Assembly: GCA_032117095.1 (NCBI GenBank)
Contig: JAULZZ010000155.1
Location: 1 to 21,814, forward strand
Reading direction: 5' to 3'
Source of the DNA: REEB470 sp032117095
GTDB lineage: Bacteria > Bacillota > Bacilli > Paenibacillales > YIM-B00363
DNA length: 21,814 nucleotides
Under the pieces are notes generated by a model. It had not been told where the DNA came from, searched no databases, and saw nothing but the letters and a program-made list of their open reading frames with translations. A program made the position numbers and the translations under genes. This document shows positions 1 through 7,653 of the stretch, piece by piece (the stretch's first letter is position 1; each line of letters begins with the position of its first letter).

Positions 1-281
1 TTATAGGGTGCTACGGTCTGTTGCTGAAACTCTCCGTTACGATCTCGAGGGATTTTTAGCTGTAGATCTCCATATTCCGTATGCAATGTACGACCATACA
101 CACCGTTTCTGGAATTGCCTGAATTTACGCCAATGCGATCGTACTTTTCATATGCTAAGAACGCTGTGAGCTCTGTTTGTAGCAGTTGGTTTATTGCTGA
201 CTCCAAGTGACTGCGAAATACTTCCGTAATATCTTGTTTCGTGACTAGAGCTTGAATCAGATCTGTAGTAAGATGGTTCAT
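1..281 (-). CDS. IS256-family transposase, N-terminal part (runs off the left edge)
   Basis: Read on the minus strand from an ATG at 281, this gives about 93 residues starting MNHLTTDLIQALVTKQDITE. It contains the blocks TAFLAYEKYDR, NSGNSRNG, LHTEYGDLQLKIPRDRNGEF and QQQTV. This is the usual N-terminal region of IS256/mutator-type DDE transposases, which mobilise the element by copy-paste through a circular intermediate. The catalytic DDE residues lie outside the window. An AGAGGG Shine-Dalgarno sits about 7 bases before the ATG. The reading frame is open to the window edge, so nothing visible says it is broken. The element lies inside a chemoreceptor gene, whose 3' remnant follows immediately. 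Confidence 0.9.
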   Translation of the reverse strand, partial: MNHLTTDLIQALVTKQDITEVFRSHLESAINQLLQTELTAFLAYEKYDRIGVNSGNSRNGVYGRTLHTEYGDLQLKIPRDRNGEFQQQTVAPY

Positions 282-346
282 GGGGAAGCCCTCTTTTCTG
301 TGAATTGTTTTGGTGACTCAATTCTACCAGACGAAGGCTTCCTTTT

Positions 347-374
347 CCATTTACACAAAATATTTTACACTCTC
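347..374 (-). repeat. Terminal inverted repeat of the IS256-family element
   Basis: The minus-strand segment has the GAGAGTGT / GTGTAAA pattern common at IS256-family ends. It is placed exactly where chemoreceptor similarity begins. The partner repeat is outside the window, so repeat length cannot be checked. Confidence 0.65.
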
Positions 375-375
375 T

Positions 376-1719
376 TTAACAGACAGCACGATCAAGCAAC
401 TGCTTATCGAACAATCCCATCAACCTGCACAACAATTTTATGACGTCGCCAAGACGGCGTTTATCCCCGCTTTGAATGCAGGGAACAAAGCAGAAGCAAC
501 GAAAATTCTTGATGAACAATTGAAAAAATTGTACGCACAACATCGTACTGTCGTCGACGAATTGGTTTTATTAACGAATGAGCGCAATGCAGCGACTGAA
601 GTGTCCGCAAACCAAAATATTCAACAAACACGACTTCTTTTATCGGGCATCGGCGTTGGTATGGTCGTCATTGCATTGTTCGTCGTGGTCGCCATGGTCC
701 GCATGCGCAACCCGATGCGTCATGCCGTGTCCGTCTTGGACAATATGGCAGTGTACATTCACAAGGCATCTGACCAACTCCACGTATCAAGTTTGGACCT
801 CGCCGAAAGAAGTACAGAACAAGTCGCTTCCATCGAGGAAATTTCCGCCAAAATGACTGAAAACGCACAAAGTATTAAAAATAGGGCAGACAATACACAA
901 CAAGCTTCCATTTTGTCGAAAAAAACGAATGTTTCTGCGCAAGACGGTGTACAGAAAATGCTAGGGATGAGCCAGTCGATGGAAGAGATCAAGCGTTCAA
1001 GCGACGACATTGCCAAGATTCTCAAAGTCATTGATGAAATCGCTTTTCAAACGAACATATTGGCTTTGAATGCCGCTGTGGAGGCGGCAAGGGCAGGGGA
1101 AGCGGGAGCGGGTTTTGCCGTCGTCGCCGAGGAAGTACGCAATCTTGCGCAACGAAGTGCGCGGGCAGCCAAGGATACCGCAGAGATTATCGATAAAAAC
1201 ATTGCGCTTTCCCGAAAAGGCGTCGACATTAGCAATCTTGTGAATCAGTCTTTAGAGGATATCAAAAGCAACGCCGAGAAAGTCAGTGCGCTTGTGGCAG
1301 ATATCACCTTGTACAGTGACGAGCAAAATCGAGGGACAAATAGCATTGCGCGTTCCATTGAACAAATCGAAAGGGTGATGCAGCAAACAACGACTGTATC
1401 CGAACGAAGTGCCGCATCGTCCCAATCTTTAATAGACCAAGTGCACGCATTGTCTGGGGTGATTGACACGTTAAATCACTTTGTCAATGGAAGTGATGGG
1501 AAGCAAGAAAAAGCAGTGACAGCGGGTTCCGAAATGATAAAAAGTAAGATAAAAAACCGAAAAAGTGCGATTTCTGCGCACGCCTACAATCATAAAAGCA
1601 ATCATACAAAAACACCAAATGTATTCACAAAAAATGAAAAATCATCGTCAAAACGCATGACACATTCAGCGGACGATGTACACGATTTGGAACCACTGGC
1701 GGCAGAAGAAGGTTTTTGA
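376..1719 (+). pseudogene. Methyl-accepting chemotaxis protein, 5' part removed by IS insertion
   Basis: The frame stays open from the IS junction to the stop, but the first membrane segment and the start of the periplasmic/extracellular sensor are missing. What remains is the end of a probably four-helix-bundle sensor (LTDSTIKQLL... onward), one membrane segment at about 634-702 (LLLSGIGVGMVVIALFVVVA), a short linker without a recognisable HAMP domain, and a full cytoplasmic signalling hairpin with the tip EIAFQTNILALNAAVEAARA. A basic, flexible tail follows, ending DLEPLAAEEGF. The frame can be extended into the IS to a TTG at 310, but no good ribosome binding site precedes it and about 22 residues would come from IS DNA. 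I judge it non-functional as a sensor. A truncated protein expressed from an IS promoter cannot be excluded. The signalling region is almost identical to that of the next gene. Confidence 0.8.
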
Positions 1720-1770
1720 TCGTGAAAATAAATTGATTAAAAATATGGAATGATTGAAGGGATGGGGTTT

Positions 1771-3651
1771 GTGGTGATAAAGGGGAGATTTGGGAACCGG
1801 ATTCATTTGGTCATCACTGCGTTTACGGTATTTTTTCTGCTCTCTCTCGTCGCATTGAGTGCACTATTTATTACGATATCGAGTAGCAAGCTCAACGAAA
1901 TCGCCCAAGAAGAGACACTGGAAAATGTGCAGTACTTCATTGAATCACGCAAAAAAGAAGTGGCTGCAGCGGCAGATCGGTTTTCAAAAGATGAGCAGTT
2001 TGTCGCAACATTCCTAAAAAAAGATCGTGCGGAGTTGGATGCGCAAATCAAGCCCATGTACGATGTACTGAATCAAGAAATGGCGTATAACGTGTTTGAG
2101 TTTGGCGACGAAAAAGGGGTCGTATTTACGCGGGGACATAAGCCAGGGAAATTCGGTGATGATAAAAGCAAACAAGTATCTATTCAAAAAGCGTTGGAAG
2201 GCAACAACCTGAGTGGATTTGAGTTTGGCAGCAGTGGATTGGCGATACGTGGGTTTAGTCCGATTCGGGTCGATAATAAAGTAGTCGGCACGTTTCAAAT
2301 CGGCTACTCATTCGACAACGAAGCATTGATCCAAAACATGGCATCGACGGTCAACGGAAAAATAACTTTCGTGAGCAAAGAACAGTTTGCAGATAAAGAG
2401 TTTCTCACGGGAAACGCCATCGACGAAACGTTACTCACGCAAACGCTTGAAGCAAGCAAACCGCAATTTATGCAAACGGAAGCGGGATTGACGATGTACT
2501 ACCAGATTCAAAATCCGACGAATAGTGAAGTACAAGCGGTGCTCAAGGTGGACAGAGAGCTGAGCTTTATACAAAATATTAACAGTGAAATCATCAACTA
2601 TGTGATCGTCATTGTGTTGGTGTTGTCGCTCGTGATGATCGCCGCCGGCGTGCTCATTTCACAAAAAGTAAGTCAAAAAATCAATGGCATCACACAAAAA
2701 CTATCCAGCATCTCTCATGCCAACAAAACGGCCTCGATGCACGTGGCGGCTGCGAGTCAACAGTTGGCACAAGGCAGTTCGGAGCAAGCAGCATCGATCG
2801 AAGAGACGTCCGCTACCATGGAAGAAACGTCTTCGCGAGTACAACAAAGCGCAATGAGCACAAGACAAGCAGCGAATTTGTCCGAGCATACGAATGCATC
2901 AGCAAAAGACGGGTATCAGCGCATGGTAGAAATGAATCAATCGATGGAGGAAATTAAGAAGTCGAGTGATGACATTGCCAAAATCATCAAAGTCATCGAC
3001 GAAATTGCTTTTCAAACGAATATACTGGCTTTGAATGCCGCTGTGGAGGCAGCGAGGGCAGGAGAAGCCGGTGCGGGGTTTGCCGTTGTTGCCGAGGAAG
3101 TGCGTAACCTCGCCCAGCGGAGTGCCCGTGCAGCCAAAGATACCGCAGAGATTATCGATAAAAACATTGCGCTTTCAAGAAAAGGCGTCGACATCAGCAA
3201 TCTTGTACGCAAGTCGCTCGATGAGATCAAAGCAAACGCCGAAAAAGTAAGCACATTGGTGACAGAGATTACAGTCGCTTCCGAAGAACAGTCCAAAGGA
3301 ACACAACAAATTGCCAAATCAATTAGTTTGATGGAAAAAGTAACACAACAAAACGCAGCAGTGGCGCAACAAAGCTCGGCTTCTTCACAAGAGTTGCAAG
3401 CACAAACAGAAGAACTCACGGCGGTCGTGCAGGAGCTCAACGCCTTCATAAAAGGGGATGGCCGGAAACAAACCAGCAAACTCCCCCCACAGCATGCTGC
3501 GATGCATGTGCATCCAAAACCACGACAAAAAACAGTGACGAAAACGCTTCCGTCTAAGACGACGAAGAGCAATGCCTCCCCCCGTAAACCGATGCCGACG
3601 TATGCCCAACATGCCGATTTGATTCCGTTAGAACAGCTCGATGAGTTTTAG
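1771..3651 (+). CDS. Methyl-accepting chemotaxis protein with dCache-type sensor
   Basis: This is a membrane chemoreceptor of about 626 residues. In order it has a short basic N-terminus, membrane segment 1 (about 12-35) and an extracellular Cache-type sensor (about 40-270). The sensor motifs RGHKPGKFGDD and SGLAIRGFSPI resemble the dCache_3 family. Membrane segment 2 (about 277-297, YVIVIVLVLSLVMIAAGVLI) and a long cytoplasmic coiled-coil hairpin follow, with the conserved tip EIAFQTNILALNAAVEAARA that contacts CheA/CheW. No clear HAMP domain lies between membrane segment 2 and the coil. The K/T/P-rich tail ends DLIPLEQLDEF. I chose GTG 1771 because GAAGGG at 1756-1761 is spaced 9 bases from it. 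ATG 1750 has no Shine-Dalgarno, and GTG 1774 is also possible. The ligand is unknown. cheB lies just downstream. Confidence 0.9.
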   Translation: MVIKGRFGNRIHLVITAFTVFFLLSLVALSALFITISSSKLNEIAQEETLENVQYFIESRKKEVAAAADRFSKDEQFVATFLKKDRAELDAQIKPMYDVLNQEMAYNVFEFGDEKGVVFTRGHKPGKFGDDKSKQVSIQKALEGNNLSGFEFGSSGLAIRGFSPIRVDNKVVGTFQIGYSFDNEALIQNMASTVNGKITFVSKEQFADKEFLTGNAIDETLLTQTLEASKPQFMQTEAGLTMYYQIQNPTNSEVQAVLKVDRELSFIQNINSEIINYVIVIVLVLSLVMIAAGVLISQKVSQKINGITQKLSSISHANKTASMHVAAASQQLAQGSSEQAASIEETSATMEETSSRVQQSAMSTRQAANLSEHTNASAKDGYQRMVEMNQSMEEIKKSSDDIAKIIKVIDEIAFQTNILALNAAVEAARAGEAGAGFAVVAEEVRNLAQRSARAAKDTAEIIDKNIALSRKGVDISNLVRKSLDEIKANAEKVSTLVTEITVASEEQSKGTQQIAKSISLMEKVTQQNAAVAQQSSASSQELQAQTEELTAVVQELNAFIKGDGRKQTSKLPPQHAAMHVHPKPRQKTVTKTLPSKTTKSNASPRKPMPTYAQHADLIPLEQLDEF

Positions 3652-3699
3652 AATGATGTGATGAAAAGTCAGGTGATATGAAAAATATTGCGATGTGCA

Positions 3700-3720
3700 G
3701 GGAGCGACTCCCCCCTTTTT
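3700..3720 (+). terminator. Weak terminator-like hairpin between chemoreceptor and cheB
   Basis: GGGAG-CGA-CTCCC is followed by CCC and five T. The stem is only 5 bp and is separated from the T-tract by three C, so termination would be partial. It may set the ratio of receptor to CheB transcript. Confidence 0.35.
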
Positions 3721-3766
3721 GACGGAGGAGTGCGCTCTATCTGTACAGTCAAGGGGGAGATCACAG

Positions 3767-4813
3767 ATGGAACAGATTAAAGTGCTCATCGTCGATGACT
3801 CGGCAATGATCCGCAAGATGTTTTCGATAGCACTCAATAAAGATGCGCAAATTCAAGTGATCGACACAGCGGTCGATCCGTTTATGGCGCGGGACATCAT
3901 CATCGAAAAAAAACCAGATGTTATTTTGTTGGACATCGAGATGCCTCGCATGGACGGATTAACATTCCTCAAAAAACTGATGAAACATTATCCGTGTCGT
4001 GTCATTATCGTAAGCTCACTGGCACAAGCGAACGGGGAGGTGGCCTTCGCTTGCTTAGATTATGGGGCGATGGACGTGGTCGCAAAATCAGAAGACTCGT
4101 TTTCTTCTGCCGACATGATCGAAACATTGATCCAGAAAATAAAAGCGGTGGCGGGCATTCCGATGTGGCGTGTAGAACACATTGCGAAGATGCGTGCCAA
4201 CACGCTCCCCAAAAAACAAGACGTAGTTACAAATGCGTTACTCAAGACAACGAATAAGATCGTGGCGATCGGCGCCTCGACAGGGGGAACAGAAGCCGTT
4301 TTGCGCATCTTGAAAAAGATGCCTGCCAACTGTCCGCCAGTCGTCATCGTCCAACATATGCCACAGTTTTTCACAAAATCATTTGCTGAACGACTCGATA
4401 ACATTTGTGCGATGAAAGTGAAAGAGGCGGAAGACAACGATATGTTGGCGGTAGGAAAAGTGTTGATCGCACCGGGGAATTATCACATGGAGTTGCGTCG
4501 CAGTGGGGCGGTGTATTTTGTGAAATTGACACAAGGGGAACGCGTGCACTATCAACGTCCTGCGGTAGACGTGTTGTTTCAAACGGTCGCCCAGTATGCT
4601 GGAAAAAATGCGATCGGGGTTTTACTGACGGGCATGGGACGTGATGGGGCAAAAGGAATGCTGAGCATGCGCAACGCAGGGGCGTATACGATTGCACAAG
4701 ATGAAGACAGTTGCGTCGTATTTGGGATGCCCAAAGAAGCGATCGACATCGGGGCGGTAGATAAAATAGCGTCTTTGGATCAGATCACGGCGGAAATCAT
4801 TGGGAATTTATAA
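3767..4813 (+). CDS. cheB: Chemotaxis response regulator protein-glutamate methylesterase CheB
   Basis: The protein has 348 residues, the normal CheB length. Residues 1-120 form a receiver domain with D10/D11 and phospho-acceptor D56 (VILLDIEMPRMDG). After a linker comes the methylesterase domain, with catalytic S171 (AIGASTGGTE), H197 (VIVQHMP) and D293 (LLTGMGRDGAKGM), matching the Ser-His-Asp triad known for the family. CheB removes methyl groups from, and deamidates, receptor glutamate/glutamine side chains in the cytoplasm to reset chemotaxis signalling. The start is ATG 3767 with AAGGGGGAGA six bases upstream; an upstream in-frame ATG at 3695 would add 24 unrelated residues and overlap the hairpin. 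It follows the receptor by 115 bases. No cheR is visible; it may lie to the left of the IS or elsewhere. Confidence 0.95.
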   Translation: MEQIKVLIVDDSAMIRKMFSIALNKDAQIQVIDTAVDPFMARDIIIEKKPDVILLDIEMPRMDGLTFLKKLMKHYPCRVIIVSSLAQANGEVAFACLDYGAMDVVAKSEDSFSSADMIETLIQKIKAVAGIPMWRVEHIAKMRANTLPKKQDVVTNALLKTTNKIVAIGASTGGTEAVLRILKKMPANCPPVVIVQHMPQFFTKSFAERLDNICAMKVKEAEDNDMLAVGKVLIAPGNYHMELRRSGAVYFVKLTQGERVHYQRPAVDVLFQTVAQYAGKNAIGVLLTGMGRDGAKGMLSMRNAGAYTIAQDEDSCVVFGMPKEAIDIGAVDKIASLDQITAEIIGNL

Positions 4814-4915
4814 AAAAACGCCTAATTTTTGTCGTGAACATGCGCTGTGTGCACTGTACTAAGGCATATCTGGACGCCCAATGAGGAAATGCACAGATGA
4901 CATTCATATTCATGC

Positions 4916-4955
4916 GAATAGAGGATAGACAACGGTACTGATTTGTGCGAACATG
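4916..4955 (+). repeat. Dispersed repeat X, copy 1 (upstream of first foldase)
   Basis: The core GGATAGACAAC and TGATTTGTGCGAA recurs at 6441-6479 with a handful of differences over about 40 bases. Here it lies before the 52-bp element Y; in the second copy it lies after it. Confidence 0.6.
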
Positions 4956-5033
4956 GTATGAATCATGATTGCAATACACATGCTCCCTAGCAGAAAGGCG
5001 GTGTCTTTGTGCGACGGGTAAAACGTCGGTCGT

Positions 5034-5085
5034 TTTCTGGCAAAAGGCAGCCGTCTGTGTATATGTATAGGCGATTCATATTCGT
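5034..5085 (+). promoter_or_regulatory. 52-bp conserved non-coding element Y, copy 1
   Basis: It begins TTTCTGGCAAAAGGCAGCCG and ends GGCGATTCATATTCGT. Copy 2 at 6279-6330 matches at 50 of 52 positions by eye. It ends 10 bases before the ribosome binding site of the first foldase gene, so it is probably part of the promoter or 5' leader. No textbook sigma-A boxes are clear within it. Function is unknown. Confidence 0.6.
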
Positions 5086-5108
5086 ATGACACACAGGAGG
5101 GAAAGATC

Positions 5109-6188
5109 GTGACAGAACACGAGAATGTACCCGTGCAAAAAGAAGGCGTCACCGCAGCGGAAACACAGAGCACCAAAGAAATTCCCCATGTCATCGCGAT
5201 CGCCACACCCAGTGCACGACCCACCTCCACGTTGCCTTGGACACTTTTTGGCATCACATTTTTGGCGCTGATTGTTTCCGTATCTTTCGCATATACGGGC
5301 ATGAACGGTCAAAAAAATCTTATCGCACAAGCCGCTTCCACTACCGATGGCGGAGCCAACGCCAAGGAAGACGTGTGCCCAAAAGACCGCATGGCAGAAG
5401 CGGTTGTCACCGTGGATGGCGTGGCGATCACCAAGGAAGAAGTATATGATATTTTGTATCAACGATTTGGCAAAAGTACGCTCGAGAACCTGATCTCCGA
5501 CCGCGTAGTGGTGAATAAAGCAAAGGCAGAGAACGTGGCGATATCGGATGCAGAACTTGACGCCGAAATCGAACGGATTAAGAAAAGCTACCTTTCAGAA
5601 GCCGAGTTTGCCAACCGCCTGAAGGAAGCGCAGTTGACCATCACTGATGTGAAGAAAGATTTACGCGCTACGTTGTATCTCCGGAAATTACTCGAAAAAA
5701 CCAATCCAATCACGGAAGACGCCCTCAAAAAGCATTTCCAGAAAAACAAATCTTCTTTTAACACGCCCGAACAACGCCGTGCTTCGCACATTCTCGTGAA
5801 AACGAAAAAAGAAGCCCAGGTCATCAAAAAACGTCTAGATAAAGGCGAGGACTTCGCCAAGGTTGCTCAGGAAAAGTCGATCGATCCGAGCGGACAAAAC
5901 GGGGGAGACCTTGGGCGGTTTGGACGCGGACAGATGGTACCGCGTTTTGAAGAAGCCGCATTCACGCTGGAAGTCAATAAAATCAGTGGCATCATCGAGA
6001 CCGAATTCGGATTTCACATTATTAAGGTAACAGAAAAGATTGCGGCGCAATCGTTCACATTTGAGCAGAAAAAAGCCGAGGTGCGTGAGGCGCTGCAACA
6101 GCAGCTCGTCCAAGAAAAATCGCTAGCATATGTCGAAAAACTCAAAAGAGAAGCAAAAATAGAAAAAATCCCCACCGTAAAAGAATGA
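5109..6188 (+). CDS. prsA: PrsA/parvulin-type peptidyl-prolyl isomerase, membrane-anchored (copy 1)
   Basis: The protein has 359 residues. Residues 1-42 are a polar, predicted cytoplasmic tail. About 43-63 (LPWTLFGITFLALIVSVSF) is a single membrane segment with no lipobox cysteine, so this is a signal anchor and not the classical PrsA lipoprotein. A SurA/PrsA-like N-terminal chaperone region (about 93-215) follows, then a parvulin PPIase domain (about 223-310) with RRASHILVKTKKEA, DPSGQNGGDLGRFGRGQMV and FGFHIIKV. Such proteins help secreted proteins fold at the outer face of the membrane. The start is GTG 5109, with AGGAGGG eight bases upstream. Residues 70-92 look like a degenerate copy of 93-115 (see the repeat entry) and add an unusual cysteine, C90. 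A tandem paralogue follows at 6601. The family is clear; the client proteins are unknown. Confidence 0.9.
   Translation: MTEHENVPVQKEGVTAAETQSTKEIPHVIAIATPSARPTSTLPWTLFGITFLALIVSVSFAYTGMNGQKNLIAQAASTTDGGANAKEDVCPKDRMAEAVVTVDGVAITKEEVYDILYQRFGKSTLENLISDRVVVNKAKAENVAISDAELDAEIERIKKSYLSEAEFANRLKEAQLTITDVKKDLRATLYLRKLLEKTNPITEDALKKHFQKNKSSFNTPEQRRASHILVKTKKEAQVIKKRLDKGEDFAKVAQEKSIDPSGQNGGDLGRFGRGQMVPRFEEAAFTLEVNKISGIIETEFGFHIIKVTEKIAAQSFTFEQKKAEVREALQQQLVQEKSLAYVEKLKREAKIEKIPTVKE
5316..5453 (+). repeat. Internal tandem duplication (2 x 69 bp) in the first foldase gene
   Basis: Codons 70-92 (AQAASTTDGGANAKEDV at the core) align without gaps to codons 93-115 (AEAVVTVDGVAITKEEV). About 9 of 21 residues are identical, and the DNA shares ACC..GATGGCG and CCAAGGAAGA. 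The second foldase has one copy only (AEAVATVDGGTITKEDV). Confidence 0.7.
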
Positions 6189-6278
6189 ACAACCAAATAT
6201 TCATTATCTAAAATAGCGAAGGGATTTTTTAGTGTAAACGGGAAAGTTGCTTATACGACTTTGTATTTTTAAGGTTGC

Positions 6279-6330
6279 TTTCTGGCAAAAGGCAGCCGTT
6301 TGTGTATATGTATAGGCGATTCGTATTCGT
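6279..6330 (+). promoter_or_regulatory. 52-bp conserved non-coding element Y, copy 2
   Basis: It differs from copy 1 (5034-5085) at only two positions by eye. It lies about 270 bases before the second foldase start, much further away than copy 1. It is preceded by GGTTGCTTTCT, and the shorter string TTGCTTTCT recurs before the divergent copy at 15129. Confidence 0.6.
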
Positions 6331-6440
6331 CTTCGAACGATGAATCACAAAATTGGATCGTTTGTTGCTGAAATTCAATGACCACCTCATGGGAATCGCA
6401 GAAAACGAGACGATACACTACATACATTTATACACACGCC

Positions 6441-6479
6441 AATATGGGATAGACAACAGCAATGATTTGTGCGAATATA
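6441..6479 (+). repeat. Dispersed repeat X, copy 2
   Basis: It shares GGATAGACAAC and ATGATTTGTGCGAA with 4916-4955. Relative to element Y its order is swapped, so the two upstream regions are not simple copies of each other. Confidence 0.6.
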
Positions 6480-6600
6480 AGAATGTCGCTACACCGTTTG
6501 GGAAAAATGGTGGCATGTGGAGAGGGACTTTTACGAATTCCTTCCCCAAAAGATTCAGAAAGACCAAAAGCACATACATTATACACAGGAGGGGATGACC

Positions 6601-7647
6601 GTGACGGAACACGAAAACGGATCACGGAAAGAAGAAGGAGTCACATCATGGGAAACGCAACGTGCAGAGGGGGAATTTGAGGCAATGATACGACCAGAAG
6701 GACAGGGAAATGCTCCGTATCCCGCGCCCGCCACACCAGGTGCGCAACCCGCTTCAACGTTGCCTTGGGTGCTGTTTAGCGCAACATTTGTTTTGTTGAT
6801 CGGTGCGATTGTTTTGGCATACATGGGCATTATCGGCCAAAAAGACCGCATGGCAGAAGCGGTTGCCACCGTGGATGGTGGAACGATCACCAAGGAAGAC
6901 GTATATAATATTTTGTACCAACAATTTGGCAAAGATGCGATCGAAAAATTGATCGCAGATCGCGTCGTGGAGAATAAAGCGAAAGCAGGCAACGTGACGG
7001 TATCCGATGCCGAACTCAACGCGGAAATTGAGCGCATTAAGAAAAATTTCCCTTCAGAAGCGGAATTTTCCAACCAGTTGAAGCAGGCGGGCGTGACCAT
7101 TGACGATGTGAAGAAAGATTTGCGTTCCACCTTGTATCTCCGAAAGTTACTCGAAAAAGGCAATCCGATTACCGAAGACAGCCTCAAAAAGTATTTCCAA
7201 GAGAACAAAGCGTCTTTGGATACACCCGAACAACGTCGTGCTTCACACATTCTCGTGAAAACAAAAGAAGAAGCACAGGCCGTCAAAAAACGTCTCGATA
7301 AAGGTGAGGATTTTGCAACGGTAGCAAAAGAAAAGTCGATCGACCCTAGTGCACAAAACGGGGGAGACCTTGGATTGTTCGGGCGTGGGCAGATGGTTAA
7401 GCCGTTCGAAGACGTCGCATTTAAGCTTGAAGTGAATCAAGTCAGTGGCGTCGTCCAAACGGAATATGGCTTTCATATCATCAAAGTAGCCGAAAAAATT
7501 GCAGGGAAATCGTTCACCTTTGAGGAGAAAAAAGAGGAAGTGCGTGTGGCGCTTCAACAGCAGCTCGTACAAGAAAAATCTCAAGAGTACATCGAAAAAA
7601 TCAAAAAAGAAGCAAAAATAGAAAACTTCGCCACCAAAAAGGAATAA
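6601..7647 (+). CDS. prsA: PrsA/parvulin-type peptidyl-prolyl isomerase, membrane-anchored (copy 2)
   Basis: The protein has 348 residues and is a close paralogue of the preceding foldase. It has a longer polar, proline-rich cytoplasmic tail (1-52), a membrane segment (about 53-75, LPWVLFSATFVLLIGAIVLAY), a chaperone region (about 82-205) and a parvulin domain (about 212-300) with RRASHILVKTKEEA, DPSAQNGGDLGLFGRGQMV and YGFHIIKV. No lipobox is present. The start is GTG 6601: AGGAGG lies 7 bases upstream, and the N-terminus TEHEN..KEEGVT..ETQ matches that of copy 1. An in-frame upstream start at 6517 would run through repeat X territory and lacks this support. A strong terminator follows at 7654. 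The differing tails and single AEAV.TVDG segment suggest the two copies have diverged for some time. Confidence 0.9.
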   Translation: MTEHENGSRKEEGVTSWETQRAEGEFEAMIRPEGQGNAPYPAPATPGAQPASTLPWVLFSATFVLLIGAIVLAYMGIIGQKDRMAEAVATVDGGTITKEDVYNILYQQFGKDAIEKLIADRVVENKAKAGNVTVSDAELNAEIERIKKNFPSEAEFSNQLKQAGVTIDDVKKDLRSTLYLRKLLEKGNPITEDSLKKYFQENKASLDTPEQRRASHILVKTKEEAQAVKKRLDKGEDFATVAKEKSIDPSAQNGGDLGLFGRGQMVKPFEDVAFKLEVNQVSGVVQTEYGFHIIKVAEKIAGKSFTFEEKKEEVRVALQQQLVQEKSQEYIEKIKKEAKIENFATKKE

Positions 7648-7653
7648 ACGGGC

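Larger units (their letters stand above)
1..375 (-). mobile_element. End of an IS256-family insertion sequence
   Basis: The transposase start (281) is followed outward by about 95 bases of non-coding DNA ending in an IS256-like terminal sequence, which on the minus strand reads GAGAGTGTAAAATATTTT then GTGTAAATGG (374 to 347). To the right of about 375 the + strand reads straight into chemoreceptor coding sequence. The boundary is therefore placed at 370-376. The other end and the target duplication (typically 8-9 bp in this family) lie outside the window. The boundary to within a few bases is inference. Confidence 0.8.
6189..6600 (+). other. 412-bp intergenic region between the two foldase genes
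   Basis: No credible gene is present. After the stop, a segment (GCGAAGG, T-run, GGGAAAGTTGC at 6217-6250) resembles the 3' side of the terminator behind the second foldase, but the pairing 5' arm is lost, so read-through is likely. Element Y copy 2 (6279-6330) and repeat X copy 2 (6441-6479) follow. A frame at 6353-6598 from a TTG has no ribosome binding site and ends at the next gene; I do not call it. The ribosome binding site AGGAGGGG of the second foldase is at 6588-6595. Confidence 0.7.

Noticed and set aside
3012..3572. 186-codon open frame on the minus strand inside the second chemoreceptor
   Set aside because: A shadow of the receptor frame: a similar shadow lies opposite the homologous part of the first receptor, the protein is low-complexity (Ser/Ala/Cys-rich), and no start signals are present.
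5034..5085. Element Y as a c-di-GMP or preQ1 riboswitch
   Set aside because: It shares only short strings such as GCAAA with these classes; the conserved core and pairing pattern are absent.
6353..6598. 81-codon frame between the foldase genes
   Set aside because: TTG start without Shine-Dalgarno, no recognisable domain, and it runs through repeat X and the next gene's ribosome binding site.
6579..7286. 235-codon open frame on the minus strand over the second foldase
   Set aside because: Antisense shadow of a clear foldase gene; a matching shadow lies over the first copy and there is no ribosome binding site.
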